Shown: in pieces, positions 43,345 to 52,256 of the stretch
Position numbering within the stretch: position 1 is the first letter of the stretch
Layout of the letters: every line of letters begins with the position of its first letter
Notes under the pieces: generated by a model
The model's database searches: none
What the model was told of the DNA's origin: nothing
Seen by the model: only the letters and a program-made list of their open reading frames with translations
Translations under genes and position numbers: made by a program
DNA from: Jongsikchunia kroppenstedtii DSM 45133
GTDB taxonomy: Bacteria > Actinomycetota > Actinomycetes > Mycobacteriales > Mycobacteriaceae
Direction: 5' to 3'
Length of the DNA: 64,000 nt
Assembly (NCBI RefSeq): GCF_000380485.1
Contig: NZ_AQYG01000047.1
Coordinates: forward strand, 62,001 to 126,000

Positions 43345-43686
43345 GTGACCGATCAGATGTGGACCGCGATGGGCGATCGCACGCGCCGACGGATCCTCGA
43401 CCACTTGCGGCTCCAACCGTGCGCCGTCGGCGAGCTGGCGCAGCGCCTGGAGATCGCGCAGCCGCAGGCGTCCAAGCATCTACGCGTGCTGCGGGAAGCA
43501 CATCTGGTGCAGGTGCGCACGGAGGCGCAGCGGCGGATCTACGCCATCGATCCGGACGGGCTCATCGGGCTCGACGAATGGCTGGCCCCCTATCGCCAGC
43601 TCTGGAATGACCGCCTCGACGCCTTGGGGCGCCATCTCGACGCGACGACGACCGACACGACCACCCCGAAGGAGCACCACTCATGA
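43345..43686 (+). CDS. ArsR-family transcriptional regulator
   Basis: A 113-residue winged helix protein: MWTAMGDRTRRRILDHL, PCAVGELAQRLEIAQPQASKHLRVLREAHLVQV (recognition helix) and a C-terminal helix. No metal-binding Cys cluster is seen, so it belongs to the metal-independent ArsR group that often pairs with SRPBCC proteins, as here. The start is GTG 43345; ATG 43357 is a weaker alternative. It is coupled to the next gene by ATGA. Confidence 0.9.
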   Translation: MTDQMWTAMGDRTRRRILDHLRLQPCAVGELAQRLEIAQPQASKHLRVLREAHLVQVRTEAQRRIYAIDPDGLIGLDEWLAPYRQLWNDRLDALGRHLDATTTDTTTPKEHHS

Positions 43687-44222
43687 CTGAATCGATTCGC
43701 GACAAGGGCACATACATCACGGTCGACGGTCGCCCGGCCGTTCGCTTCATCCGCCGCTATTCCCATAGCCAGCAACGTGTTTGGGAGGCGATCACCGATC
43801 CCGAGCAGCTGTCGACCTGGTACCCCGCGACGGTGAGCTACGAACCACGCGTGGGCGGCACGATCCGATTCGTCGAGGATCAATATTCGATGGACCTGAC
43901 CGGGACCGTGCTCGCCTACGACCCGCCTGCCACGTTCGCCTTCACCTGGGGCGAGAACGAGGTCCGGCTCGCCGTCGAAGCCGATGGTCCGGAGGCCGCG
44001 ATTCTGACCCTGATCGACGTGCTCGACGCCGAGAACAGCGCCGCGCGCAACGCCGCCGGCTGGGATGTCTGCCTGCGCGAGCTGGACAACGTCGTGCACG
44101 CGCACGCGATCCCGACCGCCGGGCCGCACGCCGACGACGCGGAGCCCTGGCAGCCGATCTACGAGTCCTACATCGCCGACGGCCTGCCGCACGGCGCGCC
44201 CGTGCCCGACCTGGGGACCTAG
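43683..44222 (+). CDS. SRPBCC (AHSA1-like) domain protein
   Basis: A 179-residue START/Bet v1-like protein: RFIRRYSHSQQRVWEAITDPEQLSTWYP and GGTIRFVEDQ, EVRLAVEADG are typical of the AHSA1/SRPBCC group paired with ArsR regulators. It has a hydrophobic ligand pocket; the ligand is unknown. Its start overlaps the ArsR stop, so it is likely repressed with it. Confidence 0.88.
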   Translation: MTESIRDKGTYITVDGRPAVRFIRRYSHSQQRVWEAITDPEQLSTWYPATVSYEPRVGGTIRFVEDQYSMDLTGTVLAYDPPATFAFTWGENEVRLAVEADGPEAAILTLIDVLDAENSAARNAAGWDVCLRELDNVVHAHAIPTAGPHADDAEPWQPIYESYIADGLPHGAPVPDLGT

Positions 44223-44231
44223 TCTGGAGAA

Positions 44232-45380
44232 GTGACTGATGACCAGGCCGGCCGACCGGCCGCCGACCGGTGCCCCGGCGTGCGGACGCCGCACTCGGCC
44301 CGCGACGGCGCGCTGGCGCGGGTCCGAGTCCCCGGCGGCGTGGTCACCGCCGCCCAGCTCACCGAGCTCTCGCACGTCGCCACGGAGTTCGGTGACGGTC
44401 ATCTCGAACTCACCTCTCGCGCAAACATCCAGATTCGCGGAATCGCGGACGTGCACGCCGTCTCGGGCCGGCTGTCCGCAGCGGGACTGGTGCCCCCGAC
44501 GCATGAACAGGTCCGCAACATCGCAGCATCGCCTCAGTCGGGCCGGATCGGCGGCAATGCCGATGTGCGCGAGCACGTTTCCCGCCTGGACCGCGAGCTC
44601 CAGATGCGGCCGGGCCTGGAGCGCCTGTCCGGCCGCTTCCTGTTCGGCCTCGACGACGGTCGCGGCGATGTACTTGCCCTGCAACCGGATTCGGCGGCGG
44701 TGTGGCATTCGGCCGACCGCGCCGAGCTCATCCTGGGCGGGATCGCGACCGGGCGCTTCGCGCACACCGACGATGTCGTCTCCGCGATTCTCGATGCCGC
44801 CGAGGCATTCCTGGCCGCCGCCGACGGTCGATGGCGGATGCGCGATCTCGACCACGCCACGCTCGAGCACGTGATTGGGCAACTGCCGGGAACATCGGGA
44901 TCCGGGGAATCCGTTGTTTATCACCGGGTCCCGCGGATCGGGTGGCTCGAACAGTCCGACGGCACCGTGATGCTGGGCGGCGTCGTCGCGCACGGCCGGA
45001 TCACCGCACAGCTCGCCGAATTCCTCGGCGCCGTCGGCACCGACATCGTCATCACGCCGGATCGGGAAATTCTCATCACCGACCTGTCCGAGGGCGTCGC
45101 CGACACCGTGTTGCGGGTGCTCGCGCCGATGGGCCTGATCTTCGACGCCAACTCGCCGTGGACGCATATCAGCTGCTGCGTGGGCGCGCCCGGGTGCGCG
45201 AAGGCCACCGCGGATGTCCGCACTCTGGCGGCGCAGCGCGTGCACAGCCTGGCCGGCGACGCCGAACCCGTTGCCGCGCGCGAACATTGGGTCGGCTGCG
45301 ATCGGGCTTGCGGGTCTCCCGCCGGTACGCACACGCTGATCATCGCCACCCCGGACGAACTCGTCACGGTGTCGAAATAG
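44232..45380 (+). CDS. cobG: Precorrin-3B synthase CobG
   Basis: A 382-residue member of the nitrite/sulphite reductase-like family. N-terminal LTSRANIQIRGI, and the iron-sulphur/sirohaem-type cysteines in SCCVGAPGCAKA and CDRACG. CobG uses O2 to make precorrin-3B with ring contraction ahead; its presence shows the aerobic B12 route. GTG 44232, GAGAAGT upstream, 9 bp after the SRPBCC stop. Confidence 0.93.
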   Translation: MTDDQAGRPAADRCPGVRTPHSARDGALARVRVPGGVVTAAQLTELSHVATEFGDGHLELTSRANIQIRGIADVHAVSGRLSAAGLVPPTHEQVRNIAASPQSGRIGGNADVREHVSRLDRELQMRPGLERLSGRFLFGLDDGRGDVLALQPDSAAVWHSADRAELILGGIATGRFAHTDDVVSAILDAAEAFLAAADGRWRMRDLDHATLEHVIGQLPGTSGSGESVVYHRVPRIGWLEQSDGTVMLGGVVAHGRITAQLAEFLGAVGTDIVITPDREILITDLSEGVADTVLRVLAPMGLIFDANSPWTHISCCVGAPGCAKATADVRTLAAQRVHSLAGDAEPVAAREHWVGCDRACGSPAGTHTLIIATPDELVTVSK

Positions 45381-45424
45381 TGCCCGCCGCATCGATGGCC
45401 GCCCATCGTGCAGCGATCCGGCTG

Positions 45425-45452
45425 TCGTGCAGGCGATCGATCAGCTGCACGA
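45425..45452 (+). terminator. Weak terminator candidate after cobG
   Basis: TCGTGCAG / CTGCACGA, an 8-bp stem with a 12-nt loop, 45 bp past the cobG stop. No T-run. Confidence 0.3.
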
Positions 45453-45501
45453 TCACCGATCCTGAGCATCGCCGCCGGTCGCCTGACGTACGGTCGATCC
45501 C

Positions 45502-45927
45502 ATGGATCTGACGACCGCCACCAAGATCACGCTGCTTGCCGCGGGGTTGATCTTCCTGCTGGCGTTGATTCTCGGAATCTGGAAGTACCGCGAGATGTCT
45601 GTCAACGACGACCACCTTGCGCATCCGTATGTCGATATCGCCCACCGGGCAGCGCTGCTGTACTCGTTCGCCACGCTGCTGATCGCGGTCTTCGTGCAGC
45701 TGAGCGGCTGGGCCGATTGGGTGAACCTCACGGCGGCAATGGTTCTGGTGTTCTTCTTCGTCGCGGCGATCGCCAGCTACATCGCGCACGGCCTGCGGCG
45801 CGACACCACCAACCAGTTCGAGCATGCCGACGCGGCACTGCACGCGTCGATGGCGGCATTGATCATCGGCGAGGTCGGCGGCTTCGCCGTGCTGCTCGCC
45901 GGCTTCATCGACGGCCAGTTCGGGTAG
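45502..45927 (+). CDS. Small integral membrane protein
   Basis: 141 residues with four predicted membrane segments (about 9-27, 47-68, 74-96 and 115-138) and a His/Asp-containing loop (NDDHLAHPYVDIAHR) and another (HGLRRDTTNQFEHADAALH). I do not recognise the family. It sits between cobG and cobH with a cysteine hydrolase, 6 bp ahead of that gene. The His residues could bind metal or haem, but this is speculation. Confidence 0.65.
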   Translation: MDLTTATKITLLAAGLIFLLALILGIWKYREMSVNDDHLAHPYVDIAHRAALLYSFATLLIAVFVQLSGWADWVNLTAAMVLVFFFVAAIASYIAHGLRRDTTNQFEHADAALHASMAALIIGEVGGFAVLLAGFIDGQFG

Positions 45928-45933
45928 TCACCG

Positions 45934-46581
45934 ATGACCGTCGATCCCACGCTCCCCGACTACCTCGCACCCGACTGGGAACGGTCGGCGCTGGTGTTGA
46001 TAGATGTCCAGAACGACTTCGTCGACGGCGCGACGCCCGTTCCCGGTACTGCCGACAAGATCGACGCGATGGCCCACCTGGCGGAAAGGTTCCGCACACA
46101 CGGCCGGCCGGTCGTGCACATCGTGCGGCTGTACCCGCCGGGCGGCAGCGACGTCGACCCGCCCCGGCGCGCTGCCGTCGAAGCCGGTGATCACGTCGTC
46201 GCCCCCGGCTCGCCCGGTTCTCAGATCCCGGCCCGGCTGCTGCCCGCCGGGATCGCCATCGATCTCGACACGGGCACCCTGCTCACGGGTGCCGCTCAGC
46301 CGATCGGCGCCGACGAGTTCGTGCTGTTCAAGCCGCGCTGGTCGGCGTTCCATCGCACCCGCCTGCACGACCTGCTGCAACAACGAAACATCACCACGGT
46401 GGTCGTCGCGGGATGCAACCTGCCCAACTGCCCGCGCGCCACCCTGTTCGACGCCTCCGAGCGGGACTACCGGACGGTGCTCGTCACGGATGCCACCTCC
46501 CAGACCAACGACTCCCGCCTGCACGACCTAGCACTGATCGGCGTGCAGCTGCGCACCACCGCAGAGGTCTTCGGCGACTGA
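45934..46581 (+). CDS. Isochorismatase-like cysteine hydrolase
   Basis: A 215-residue hydrolase: ALVLIDVQNDFVDG (catalytic Asp), KPRWSAFHRTRL (Lys) and VVVAGCNLPNCPRATLFDASERDY (catalytic Cys in AGCNLPNC). It belongs to the isochorismatase/nicotinamidase superfamily, cleaving an ether, amide or similar bond. ATG 45934, 6 bp after the membrane protein gene. The substrate is unknown. Confidence 0.85.
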   Translation: MTVDPTLPDYLAPDWERSALVLIDVQNDFVDGATPVPGTADKIDAMAHLAERFRTHGRPVVHIVRLYPPGGSDVDPPRRAAVEAGDHVVAPGSPGSQIPARLLPAGIAIDLDTGTLLTGAAQPIGADEFVLFKPRWSAFHRTRLHDLLQQRNITTVVVAGCNLPNCPRATLFDASERDYRTVLVTDATSQTNDSRLHDLALIGVQLRTTAEVFGD

Positions 46582-46591
46582 CGACTGGCTA

Positions 46592-47227
46592 TTGTCGACG
46601 GTTGTGTACGACTACATCCGCGACGGCGCCGAGATCTACCGGCGCTCGTTCGCGACGATCCGTGCCGAGGCCGACCTCGCCGGTCTGCCGGAATCGGTGC
46701 GGTCGGCCGCGGTGCGGATGATCCACGCCAGCGGCCAGGTCGACCTTGTCGCCGATATTCGCGCCAGCGATGCCGCCGTGACGGCCGGCCGGGCCGCGCT
46801 CGAGGCCGGCGCCCGCATCCTGTGCGACGCGAACATGGTCGCCGCCGGCGTCACCCGGACCCGCCTCCCCGCCGACAACGAGGTGCACTGCTTCCTCCGG
46901 GACGCGCGAACACCCGAGTTGGCGGCGCAGATCGGCAACACCAGGACCGCCGCCGCCGTGGAGCTGTGGCTGCCGCTGCTCGACGGCGCCGTCGTCGCCA
47001 TCGGCAACGCACCCACCGCCCTCTTCCATCTTCTCGACCTGATCGACCAGGGCGCACCCCGTCCCGCGGTCATCGTGGGCGCGCCGGTCGGATTCATCGG
47101 CGCCGCCGAATCCTGTGCGGCACTTGCCGAACGCACGGACGTCGAGTTCCTGACCGTCCTCGGCCGCCGCGGCGGATCCGCCATCACCGCAGCAGCCGTC
47201 AATGCGATCGCGAGTGCGCAGGAATGA
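46592..47227 (+). CDS. cobH: Precorrin-8X methylmutase CobH
   Basis: A 211-residue protein: YIRDGAEIYRRSFATIRAEADL, MIHASGQVDL (active His), ARILCDANMVAAGVTR, GNAPTALFHLLDLI and GAPVGFIGAAESC are CobH/CbiC motifs. It moves a methyl group from C-11 to C-12 to form hydrogenobyrinate. The start may be TTG 46592 or GTG 46604. Its stop overlaps cobIJ by ATGA. Confidence 0.95.
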   Translation: MSTVVYDYIRDGAEIYRRSFATIRAEADLAGLPESVRSAAVRMIHASGQVDLVADIRASDAAVTAGRAALEAGARILCDANMVAAGVTRTRLPADNEVHCFLRDARTPELAAQIGNTRTAAAVELWLPLLDGAVVAIGNAPTALFHLLDLIDQGAPRPAVIVGAPVGFIGAAESCAALAERTDVEFLTVLGRRGGSAITAAAVNAIASAQE

Positions 47228-48732
47228 GCGAAACGAACACCGCATCCGGCAAGCTCTGGGGCGTCGGCCTCGGCCCCGGCGACAGCGAGCTGGTCACCGT
47301 CAAGGCCGCGGCCGCCATCGGCCGCGCCGACGTGGTCGCGTATCACTGCGCCCGGCACGGACGGTCGATCGCCCGCTCCGTCGCCGAACCGTATCTGCGC
47401 GAGGGCCAGATCGAAGAGCGGCTGATGTATCCGATCACCACCGAGACGACGAGTCACCCCGGCGGATATCGCGGTGCGCTCAACGACTTCTACGCCGAGT
47501 CGGCCGAACTGCTGGCCGAACATCTGCGCGCCGGGCGCGACGTGGCGCTGCTCGCCGAGGGCGATCCGCTCTTCTACAGCTCGTATATGCACATGCACAA
47601 GCGGCTGCACGATGAGTTCGACGCCGAGATCATTCCCGGCGTCACCTCGGTGAGCGCCTCGGCCGCGGCCGTCGGTGTGCCGCTGGTGGAGGCCGACGAG
47701 GTCCTCACCGTGCTGCCCGGCACCCTGCCCCGCACCGAACTCGCGCACCGGCTGCGGTCGGCCGACGCCGCCGCGATCATGAAACTCGGCCGCACCTTCA
47801 CCGATGTGCTTGCGGCGCTGGAAGACTCCGGACGTCTCGACGACGCCTGGTATGTCGAGCGGGCATCGACCGGTGCCCAACGGGTGCTGCCGGTCAGGGA
47901 GGTCGACCCGACGACGGTCCCCTACTTCTCGATGGTCGTCGTGCCCGGGCCGCTCAACAATCCCGCAGCCCAACCGGATTCGGCCGACCGTGGTGAGGTC
48001 GTCGTGGTCGGTCTCGGCCCCGGCGCGGATCGCTGGACCACCCCGGAGGTGAGCGCCGAGCTGGCGCGCGCCACCGACCTGGTCGGCTACAAGACCTACC
48101 TCAACCGGGTCGACGTCCGGCCGGGTCAGCAGGTGCACGCCAGCGACAACCAGGTCGAGTCCGAACGCGCCTGCCTCGCATTGGATCTGGCCAAACGCGG
48201 CGCCCGGGTCGCGGTCGTGTCCTCCGGCGATCCCGGGGTCTTCGCGATGGCGACGGCCGTCGTCGAGCAGGCCGCCGATCCGCAGTGGCACGACGTGCCC
48301 GTGCGCGTGGTTCCCGGAGTCACCGCGGCCAACGCGGTCGCCGCCGCGACCGGCGCGCCGTTGGGCCACGACTACGCCGTGGTCTCGCTGTCGGACCGGC
48401 TCAAGGGCTGGGACATCATCGAGAAGCGGATACGCGCGGCCGCCGATGCCGACCTGGTGCTGGCGATCTACAACCCCGGATCGAGCCAACGCACCACTCA
48501 GGTAGCGCAGCTCAAAGCGCTCCTGCTGCAGCTGAAGTCGCCGGAGACCGTGGTGATCCAGGGCCGCGACGTAGGGGGTCCCACCGAAACGGTGCGCACC
48601 ACCACCCTCGGAGAGTTCGACCCGGACACCGTCGACATGCGCACGCTGCTGATCATCGGTTCGAGCACCACTCGAGTTCTGGAACGTCCCGGCGGCGACC
48701 TGTCGTTCACGCCGCGCTACTACCGCAGCTGA
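47224..48732 (+). CDS. cobIJ: Bifunctional CobI-CobJ methyltransferase
   Basis: A 502-residue fusion of two class III methyltransferases. CobI half (about 1-245): GVGLGPGDSELVTVKAA, LLAEGDPLFYSSYMHMH, EIIPGVTSVSASAA; precorrin-2 C20-methylation. CobJ half (about 255-502): VVVGLGPGADRWTTPEV, VVSSGDPGVFAMA, VVPGVTAANAVAAATGAPLGHDYAVVSLSD; precorrin-3B C17-methylation and ring contraction. This fusion is typical of mycobacteria and relatives. Its end overlaps the convergent cobK by 13 bp. Confidence 0.96.
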   Translation: MSETNTASGKLWGVGLGPGDSELVTVKAAAAIGRADVVAYHCARHGRSIARSVAEPYLREGQIEERLMYPITTETTSHPGGYRGALNDFYAESAELLAEHLRAGRDVALLAEGDPLFYSSYMHMHKRLHDEFDAEIIPGVTSVSASAAAVGVPLVEADEVLTVLPGTLPRTELAHRLRSADAAAIMKLGRTFTDVLAALEDSGRLDDAWYVERASTGAQRVLPVREVDPTTVPYFSMVVVPGPLNNPAAQPDSADRGEVVVVGLGPGADRWTTPEVSAELARATDLVGYKTYLNRVDVRPGQQVHASDNQVESERACLALDLAKRGARVAVVSSGDPGVFAMATAVVEQAADPQWHDVPVRVVPGVTAANAVAAATGAPLGHDYAVVSLSDRLKGWDIIEKRIRAAADADLVLAIYNPGSSQRTTQVAQLKALLLQLKSPETVVIQGRDVGGPTETVRTTTLGEFDPDTVDMRTLLIIGSSTTRVLERPGGDLSFTPRYYRS

Positions 48733-49460
48733 GCGACCCAACCGACGGCCGCGTCCACCGAATCCACCGCCGCCACTCCGTCGGGCAATGCCGGCCGCCG
48801 CACCATGATCACCGGTACACCGGCGTCGCGAGCGGCGGTCAGCTTCGCCGACGTCATCGATCCGCCGCTGTTCTTAGTTACCAGATGATCGACCCCGTAC
48901 CGGTCGATGAGTTCGCGTTCGCCGGCGACGTCGTAGGGTCCGCGGCTGCGCAGCAGTTCGTGGTGCGGCGGCAGATCCGCCGTCGGCGCATCGACGACGC
49001 GGATGAGGAACCAGGTATCGGCCTGTGCGGCAAAGGCTCCGACATCCTGGCGACCCGTCGTCAAGAATGCCCGCCGCGATCGACGGCCGACTTCGGTTGC
49101 GGCCGCGCGAATATCGGGGACATCGATCCAACTGTCGCCGGTCTCCGGTTGCCACTGCGGCCGGCGCAGCGCGAGCAGCGGCACACCGGCCTGCGTTGTA
49201 GCGGCAGCAGCGTTCCGGGAGATCTGTTGCGCGAACGGGTGCGTCGCATCCACCACCGCGGTCGGGCGATGCTCGGTGAGCCAATCGGTCAGTCCCGGTA
49301 CTCCGCCGAAACCGCCGATGCGCACCTCCCCGACCGGCAGCGCCGGATCGCGCACCCGACCGGCCAACGACGACACCACCGCCACCCCGGCGTCGACCAA
49401 CTGCCTCGCCAGCGCCCGGGCCTCCCCGGTGCCGCCCAGGATCAGCACCGGTCCGGTCAT
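48720..49460 (-). CDS. cobK: Precorrin-6A reductase CobK
   Basis: A 246-residue NADPH-dependent reductase: ILGGTGEARALARQL (dinucleotide loop), VVDATHPFAQQISRNAA, LTTGRQDVGAF and VTKNSGGSMTSAKL, all CobK/CbiJ motifs. It reduces the C18-C19 bond of precorrin-6A. The last gene of the minus-strand unit SDR-cobL-cobM-cobK, its ATG overlapping the cobM end by 4 bases. Confidence 0.95.
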   Translation of the reverse strand: MTGPVLILGGTGEARALARQLVDAGVAVVSSLAGRVRDPALPVGEVRIGGFGGVPGLTDWLTEHRPTAVVDATHPFAQQISRNAAAATTQAGVPLLALRRPQWQPETGDSWIDVPDIRAAATEVGRRSRRAFLTTGRQDVGAFAAQADTWFLIRVVDAPTADLPPHHELLRSRGPYDVAGERELIDRYGVDHLVTKNSGGSMTSAKLTAARDAGVPVIMVRRPALPDGVAAVDSVDAAVGWVAQLR

Positions 49461-50212
49461 GGTTGCCGGAGCTTCGTCATGCGGGCCTTGGAGTACAGAT
49501 AACTGTCGTCGAATCGCTCGGCCGCCAGCACCCTGCCCACGAAAATCACGGCAGTGCGCGCGATTCCGGCCGTCTCCAGCGTGTTGGCCAGCTCGCCGAG
49601 TGAGCACCGCACGATCTGCTGGTTGTCCCGGCTGGCGAACGCCACCGTCGCCGTCGGGCAGTCGGATCCGTAGTGCGGCACCAGCGTCTCGACGATCTGC
49701 GACGCCTGGTGCGCGGCGAGATGCAGCGCCAGCGTCACGCCGGTGCGCGCCAGCTCGCCCAGCGATTCGCCGGGCGGCATATCCGTCGACAGCGTCGAGA
49801 CCCGGGTGATCAGCAGTGACTGTCCAACGGTCGGCACGGTCAGTTCGGTATCCAGCGCCGCCGCGGCGGCGGCGAATGCCGGTACGCCGGGCACGATCTC
49901 CACGGGGATCTCCAGCGCAGTCAGGCGCCGATGCTGTTCGGCGACGGCCGAATACAGCGACGGGTCGCCCGAATGCAGCCGGGCGACATCCTTGCCCTCG
50001 CGGTGCACCCGGGCAATCGTTTCGATGATGTCGTCGAGCAGCATGTGCCGGGTATCGACCAGCTCCGCACCGTCCGGACAATGTGTCAGCATCTCCGGCG
50101 GTACCAGCGAACCCGCGTACAGGCAGACCTGGCACCGGCCCAGGATTTCGGCGCCGCGCAGGGTCAGCAGATCGGCGGCACCGGGTCCGGCGCCGATCAC
50201 GAATACCGTCAC
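49457..50212 (-). CDS. cobM: Precorrin-4 C11-methyltransferase CobM
   Basis: A 251-residue class III methyltransferase: VIGAGPGAADLLTLRGAE, CLYAGSLVPPEML, RLHSGDPSLYSAVAEQ, and EIVPGVPAFAAAAAAL. It methylates C-11 using SAM. GTG 50212 starts directly at the family N-terminus and overlaps the cobL stop (GTGA); a longer start inside cobL is less likely. Confidence 0.95.
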   Translation of the reverse strand: MTVFVIGAGPGAADLLTLRGAEILGRCQVCLYAGSLVPPEMLTHCPDGAELVDTRHMLLDDIIETIARVHREGKDVARLHSGDPSLYSAVAEQHRRLTALEIPVEIVPGVPAFAAAAAALDTELTVPTVGQSLLITRVSTLSTDMPPGESLGELARTGVTLALHLAAHQASQIVETLVPHYGSDCPTATVAFASRDNQQIVRCSLGELANTLETAGIARTAVIFVGRVLAAERFDDSYLYSKARMTKLRQP

Positions 50213-51423
50213 GGCTCCACCGTCCACTGCATGATCGTGCGCCGCGGCTCCCACCCGGACCTTCTACCCAGCGAACCGGCTGTCTCCCACTGGATTCGCT
50301 GCAATTCGCCACCGTGCTCCGCATACGCCGCCATGAGGATCGTCTCCGATTCCAGGGTCACGGCATTCGCGACCAGCCGACCGCCTGCGGCCAAACGTTC
50401 CAGGCAATCGTCCAGCAGCTCGGCCGTCAGGCCGCCGCCGATGAAGATCCGATCCGGCGCCGGAACCCGCGCAAAGCTCTCCGGCACTGGGCCTTTGATG
50501 TCGATCCGGTCGGCGACCCCGTGGTGTTCGGCATTGGCGGCAACGAACTCACGACGTTCCGGATGGGACTCGAACGCGACCGCCCGTCCGCGCGGGTTCG
50601 TCCGGAGCCAATCGATTCCGATGCTCCCCGATCCGGCCCCGACATCCCACAGGAGCGTCGGCTCCGCGACCCGGCCCAGCGCCGACACCGTGATCGCCCG
50701 CATCGGCTGCTTGGTGATCTGCCCGTCATTGGTGAATCGATCCGGCCGTGGCGTGCCCGCGACATAGGGAACCCATTCGCCGCGCGACCAATCGAAGCCC
50801 CCGCTGAACACCACGCCCACGATGTTCAGCGAGCTCGCCGCGTTCCCACGCCAGTCCTGCGCGGTCGACGACTGGATCAGTTCATCGGGGCCGCCGAGAT
50901 CGTTCAACACCCACATTCTCGAATCGGCGAATCCGCTCTGCCGCAATGCCTCCGCAATCGAACCCGCGGTCGCGGCATCGCGACTGAGGAACAGCATCCG
51001 GTCGCCTGCCTTCCGCTGCGCCAGGGTCGGTAGCACCGATTTCTCCAGCAACGATTCAACAGGGGTGCTCACCTGATCCCAGCCCAGCCGGGCACAAGCC
51101 AGCGTCACGCTCGATACCGCCGGGATGATCGTCACATGCTCGGCGCCGATCGATTCGATGATCGTGCTGCCGACGCCGTAATACGTCGGATCGCCGCTCG
51201 CGAGCACATGGATCTCGCGATCCGCCGAGCCGGCCAGCACCTCGCCGAGATGCTGGGACATCGGGCTGTGCCAGGCGATGAGACCCGCATCGACCTCGGC
51301 GTCCAGCAGGTCCAGCTGACGCCGCGAGCCGTAGATCTCGGTGGCGCCCAGCAGCTCCCGCCGCGCCGGACCGCCGAGCCCGTCCCATCCATCGGCGCCG
51401 ATGCCGACAACTACGACTCTCAT
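50209..51423 (-). CDS. cobL: Precorrin-6Y C5,15-methyltransferase (decarboxylating) CobL
   Basis: A 404-residue fusion of CbiE (about 1-200: VVVGIGADGWDGL, VLASGDPTYYGVGSTI) and CbiT (about 205-404: LLWDVGAGSGSIGIDWL, the SAM loop, then RAVAFESHPERREF). It methylates C-5 and C-15 and decarboxylates the C-12 acetate. ATG 51423 overlaps the SDR stop by four bases, so the two are coupled. Confidence 0.96.
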   Translation of the reverse strand: MRVVVVGIGADGWDGLGGPARRELLGATEIYGSRRQLDLLDAEVDAGLIAWHSPMSQHLGEVLAGSADREIHVLASGDPTYYGVGSTIIESIGAEHVTIIPAVSSVTLACARLGWDQVSTPVESLLEKSVLPTLAQRKAGDRMLFLSRDAATAGSIAEALRQSGFADSRMWVLNDLGGPDELIQSSTAQDWRGNAASSLNIVGVVFSGGFDWSRGEWVPYVAGTPRPDRFTNDGQITKQPMRAITVSALGRVAEPTLLWDVGAGSGSIGIDWLRTNPRGRAVAFESHPERREFVAANAEHHGVADRIDIKGPVPESFARVPAPDRIFIGGGLTAELLDDCLERLAAGGRLVANAVTLESETILMAAYAEHGGELQRIQWETAGSLGRRSGWEPRRTIMQWTVEP

Positions 51424-52199
51424 CGCGGTAACCGTCGCCAGATCGACTGCGGCACAAGCCGGAACACGAATGACACCAATCCAAGAACGCCCGGTATCCA
51501 CACGACCCGGCGTCCGCGGCGCAGCGCTTTGACGACGCCGTCCGCGGCCTGGGGTGCGGTGATCGACAGCGGCGCCGGTTTCACGCCGGTCGCCATGAGC
51601 TCCTTGGTCATTTGGCCGATGACGAACCCGGGCCGGGCCAGCAGCAGGTCGACGCCGCTGCCATGCAACGCATCCGACAGGCCCGATGCGAAGCCGTCCA
51701 GGCCGGCCTTGGTGGAGCCGTAGACATAGTTCGCGCGTCGTACCCTGGCCCCGGCGATGGACGAGAACACCACGATCGACCCGGATCGCTGCGCGCGCAT
51801 CGCCACCGCCAGCGGGGTCAGCACGCTGATCTGCGCCACATAGTCGGTATGCACGATCTCCAACGCATGCGCGTGATCGGTTTCCGCGCGCGGGCCGTCG
51901 CCGAGGATGCCGAACGCGATGACCGCGACGCCGATCGGCCCGTGATCCGCCACGATCTGATCGATGAGCGCCGGATGCGAGTCGGTGTCGTTCGCGTCGA
52001 AGTGCACGCAATGCACGGCCGTTGCCCCGGCGTCACGCATTCGCTGTTGCTGGGCGGCCAGGTCGTCGGGCCGGCGGGCCGCGAGGACGACCGTGCGGCC
52101 GTTCGCGATTCGCGCGGCCACCTCGACACCGATCTCGCTGCGGCCGCCGAACAGCACGATGGAGCCGTCGCCGTCGAGCCCACTTGCACGCCTACTCAC
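51420..52199 (-). CDS. Short-chain dehydrogenase, DprE2-like, in the cob operon
   Basis: A 259-residue SDR. LFGGRSEIG (16-24) is the NAD(P) loop; the Tyr160-x-x-x-Lys164 active site lies in NYVYGSTKAGLDGF. The runs HFDANDTDSHP, FGILGD, ARVRRANYVYGSTKAGLDGF and the C-terminal SIWRRLPR strongly recall DprE2, the keto-ribofuranose reductase of arabinan precursor synthesis. In M. tuberculosis Rv2073c has the same place beside cobL. GTG 52199 begins the unit. It may be a second DprE2-type reductase rather than a corrin enzyme. Confidence 0.83.
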   Translation of the reverse strand: MSRRASGLDGDGSIVLFGGRSEIGVEVAARIANGRTVVLAARRPDDLAAQQQRMRDAGATAVHCVHFDANDTDSHPALIDQIVADHGPIGVAVIAFGILGDGPRAETDHAHALEIVHTDYVAQISVLTPLAVAMRAQRSGSIVVFSSIAGARVRRANYVYGSTKAGLDGFASGLSDALHGSGVDLLLARPGFVIGQMTKELMATGVKPAPLSITAPQAADGVVKALRRGRRVVWIPGVLGLVSFVFRLVPQSIWRRLPR

Positions 52200-52256
52200 C
52201 GGCTCAGTATCCCATCGGCGGTTCGTGAGCCCGGCCGGTGCTCGTAGGCTGCACCT

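Noticed and set aside
45381-45501. Small gene in the cobG to membrane-protein gap
   Set aside because: No frame with a plausible start and ribosome site; only a weak hairpin is seen.
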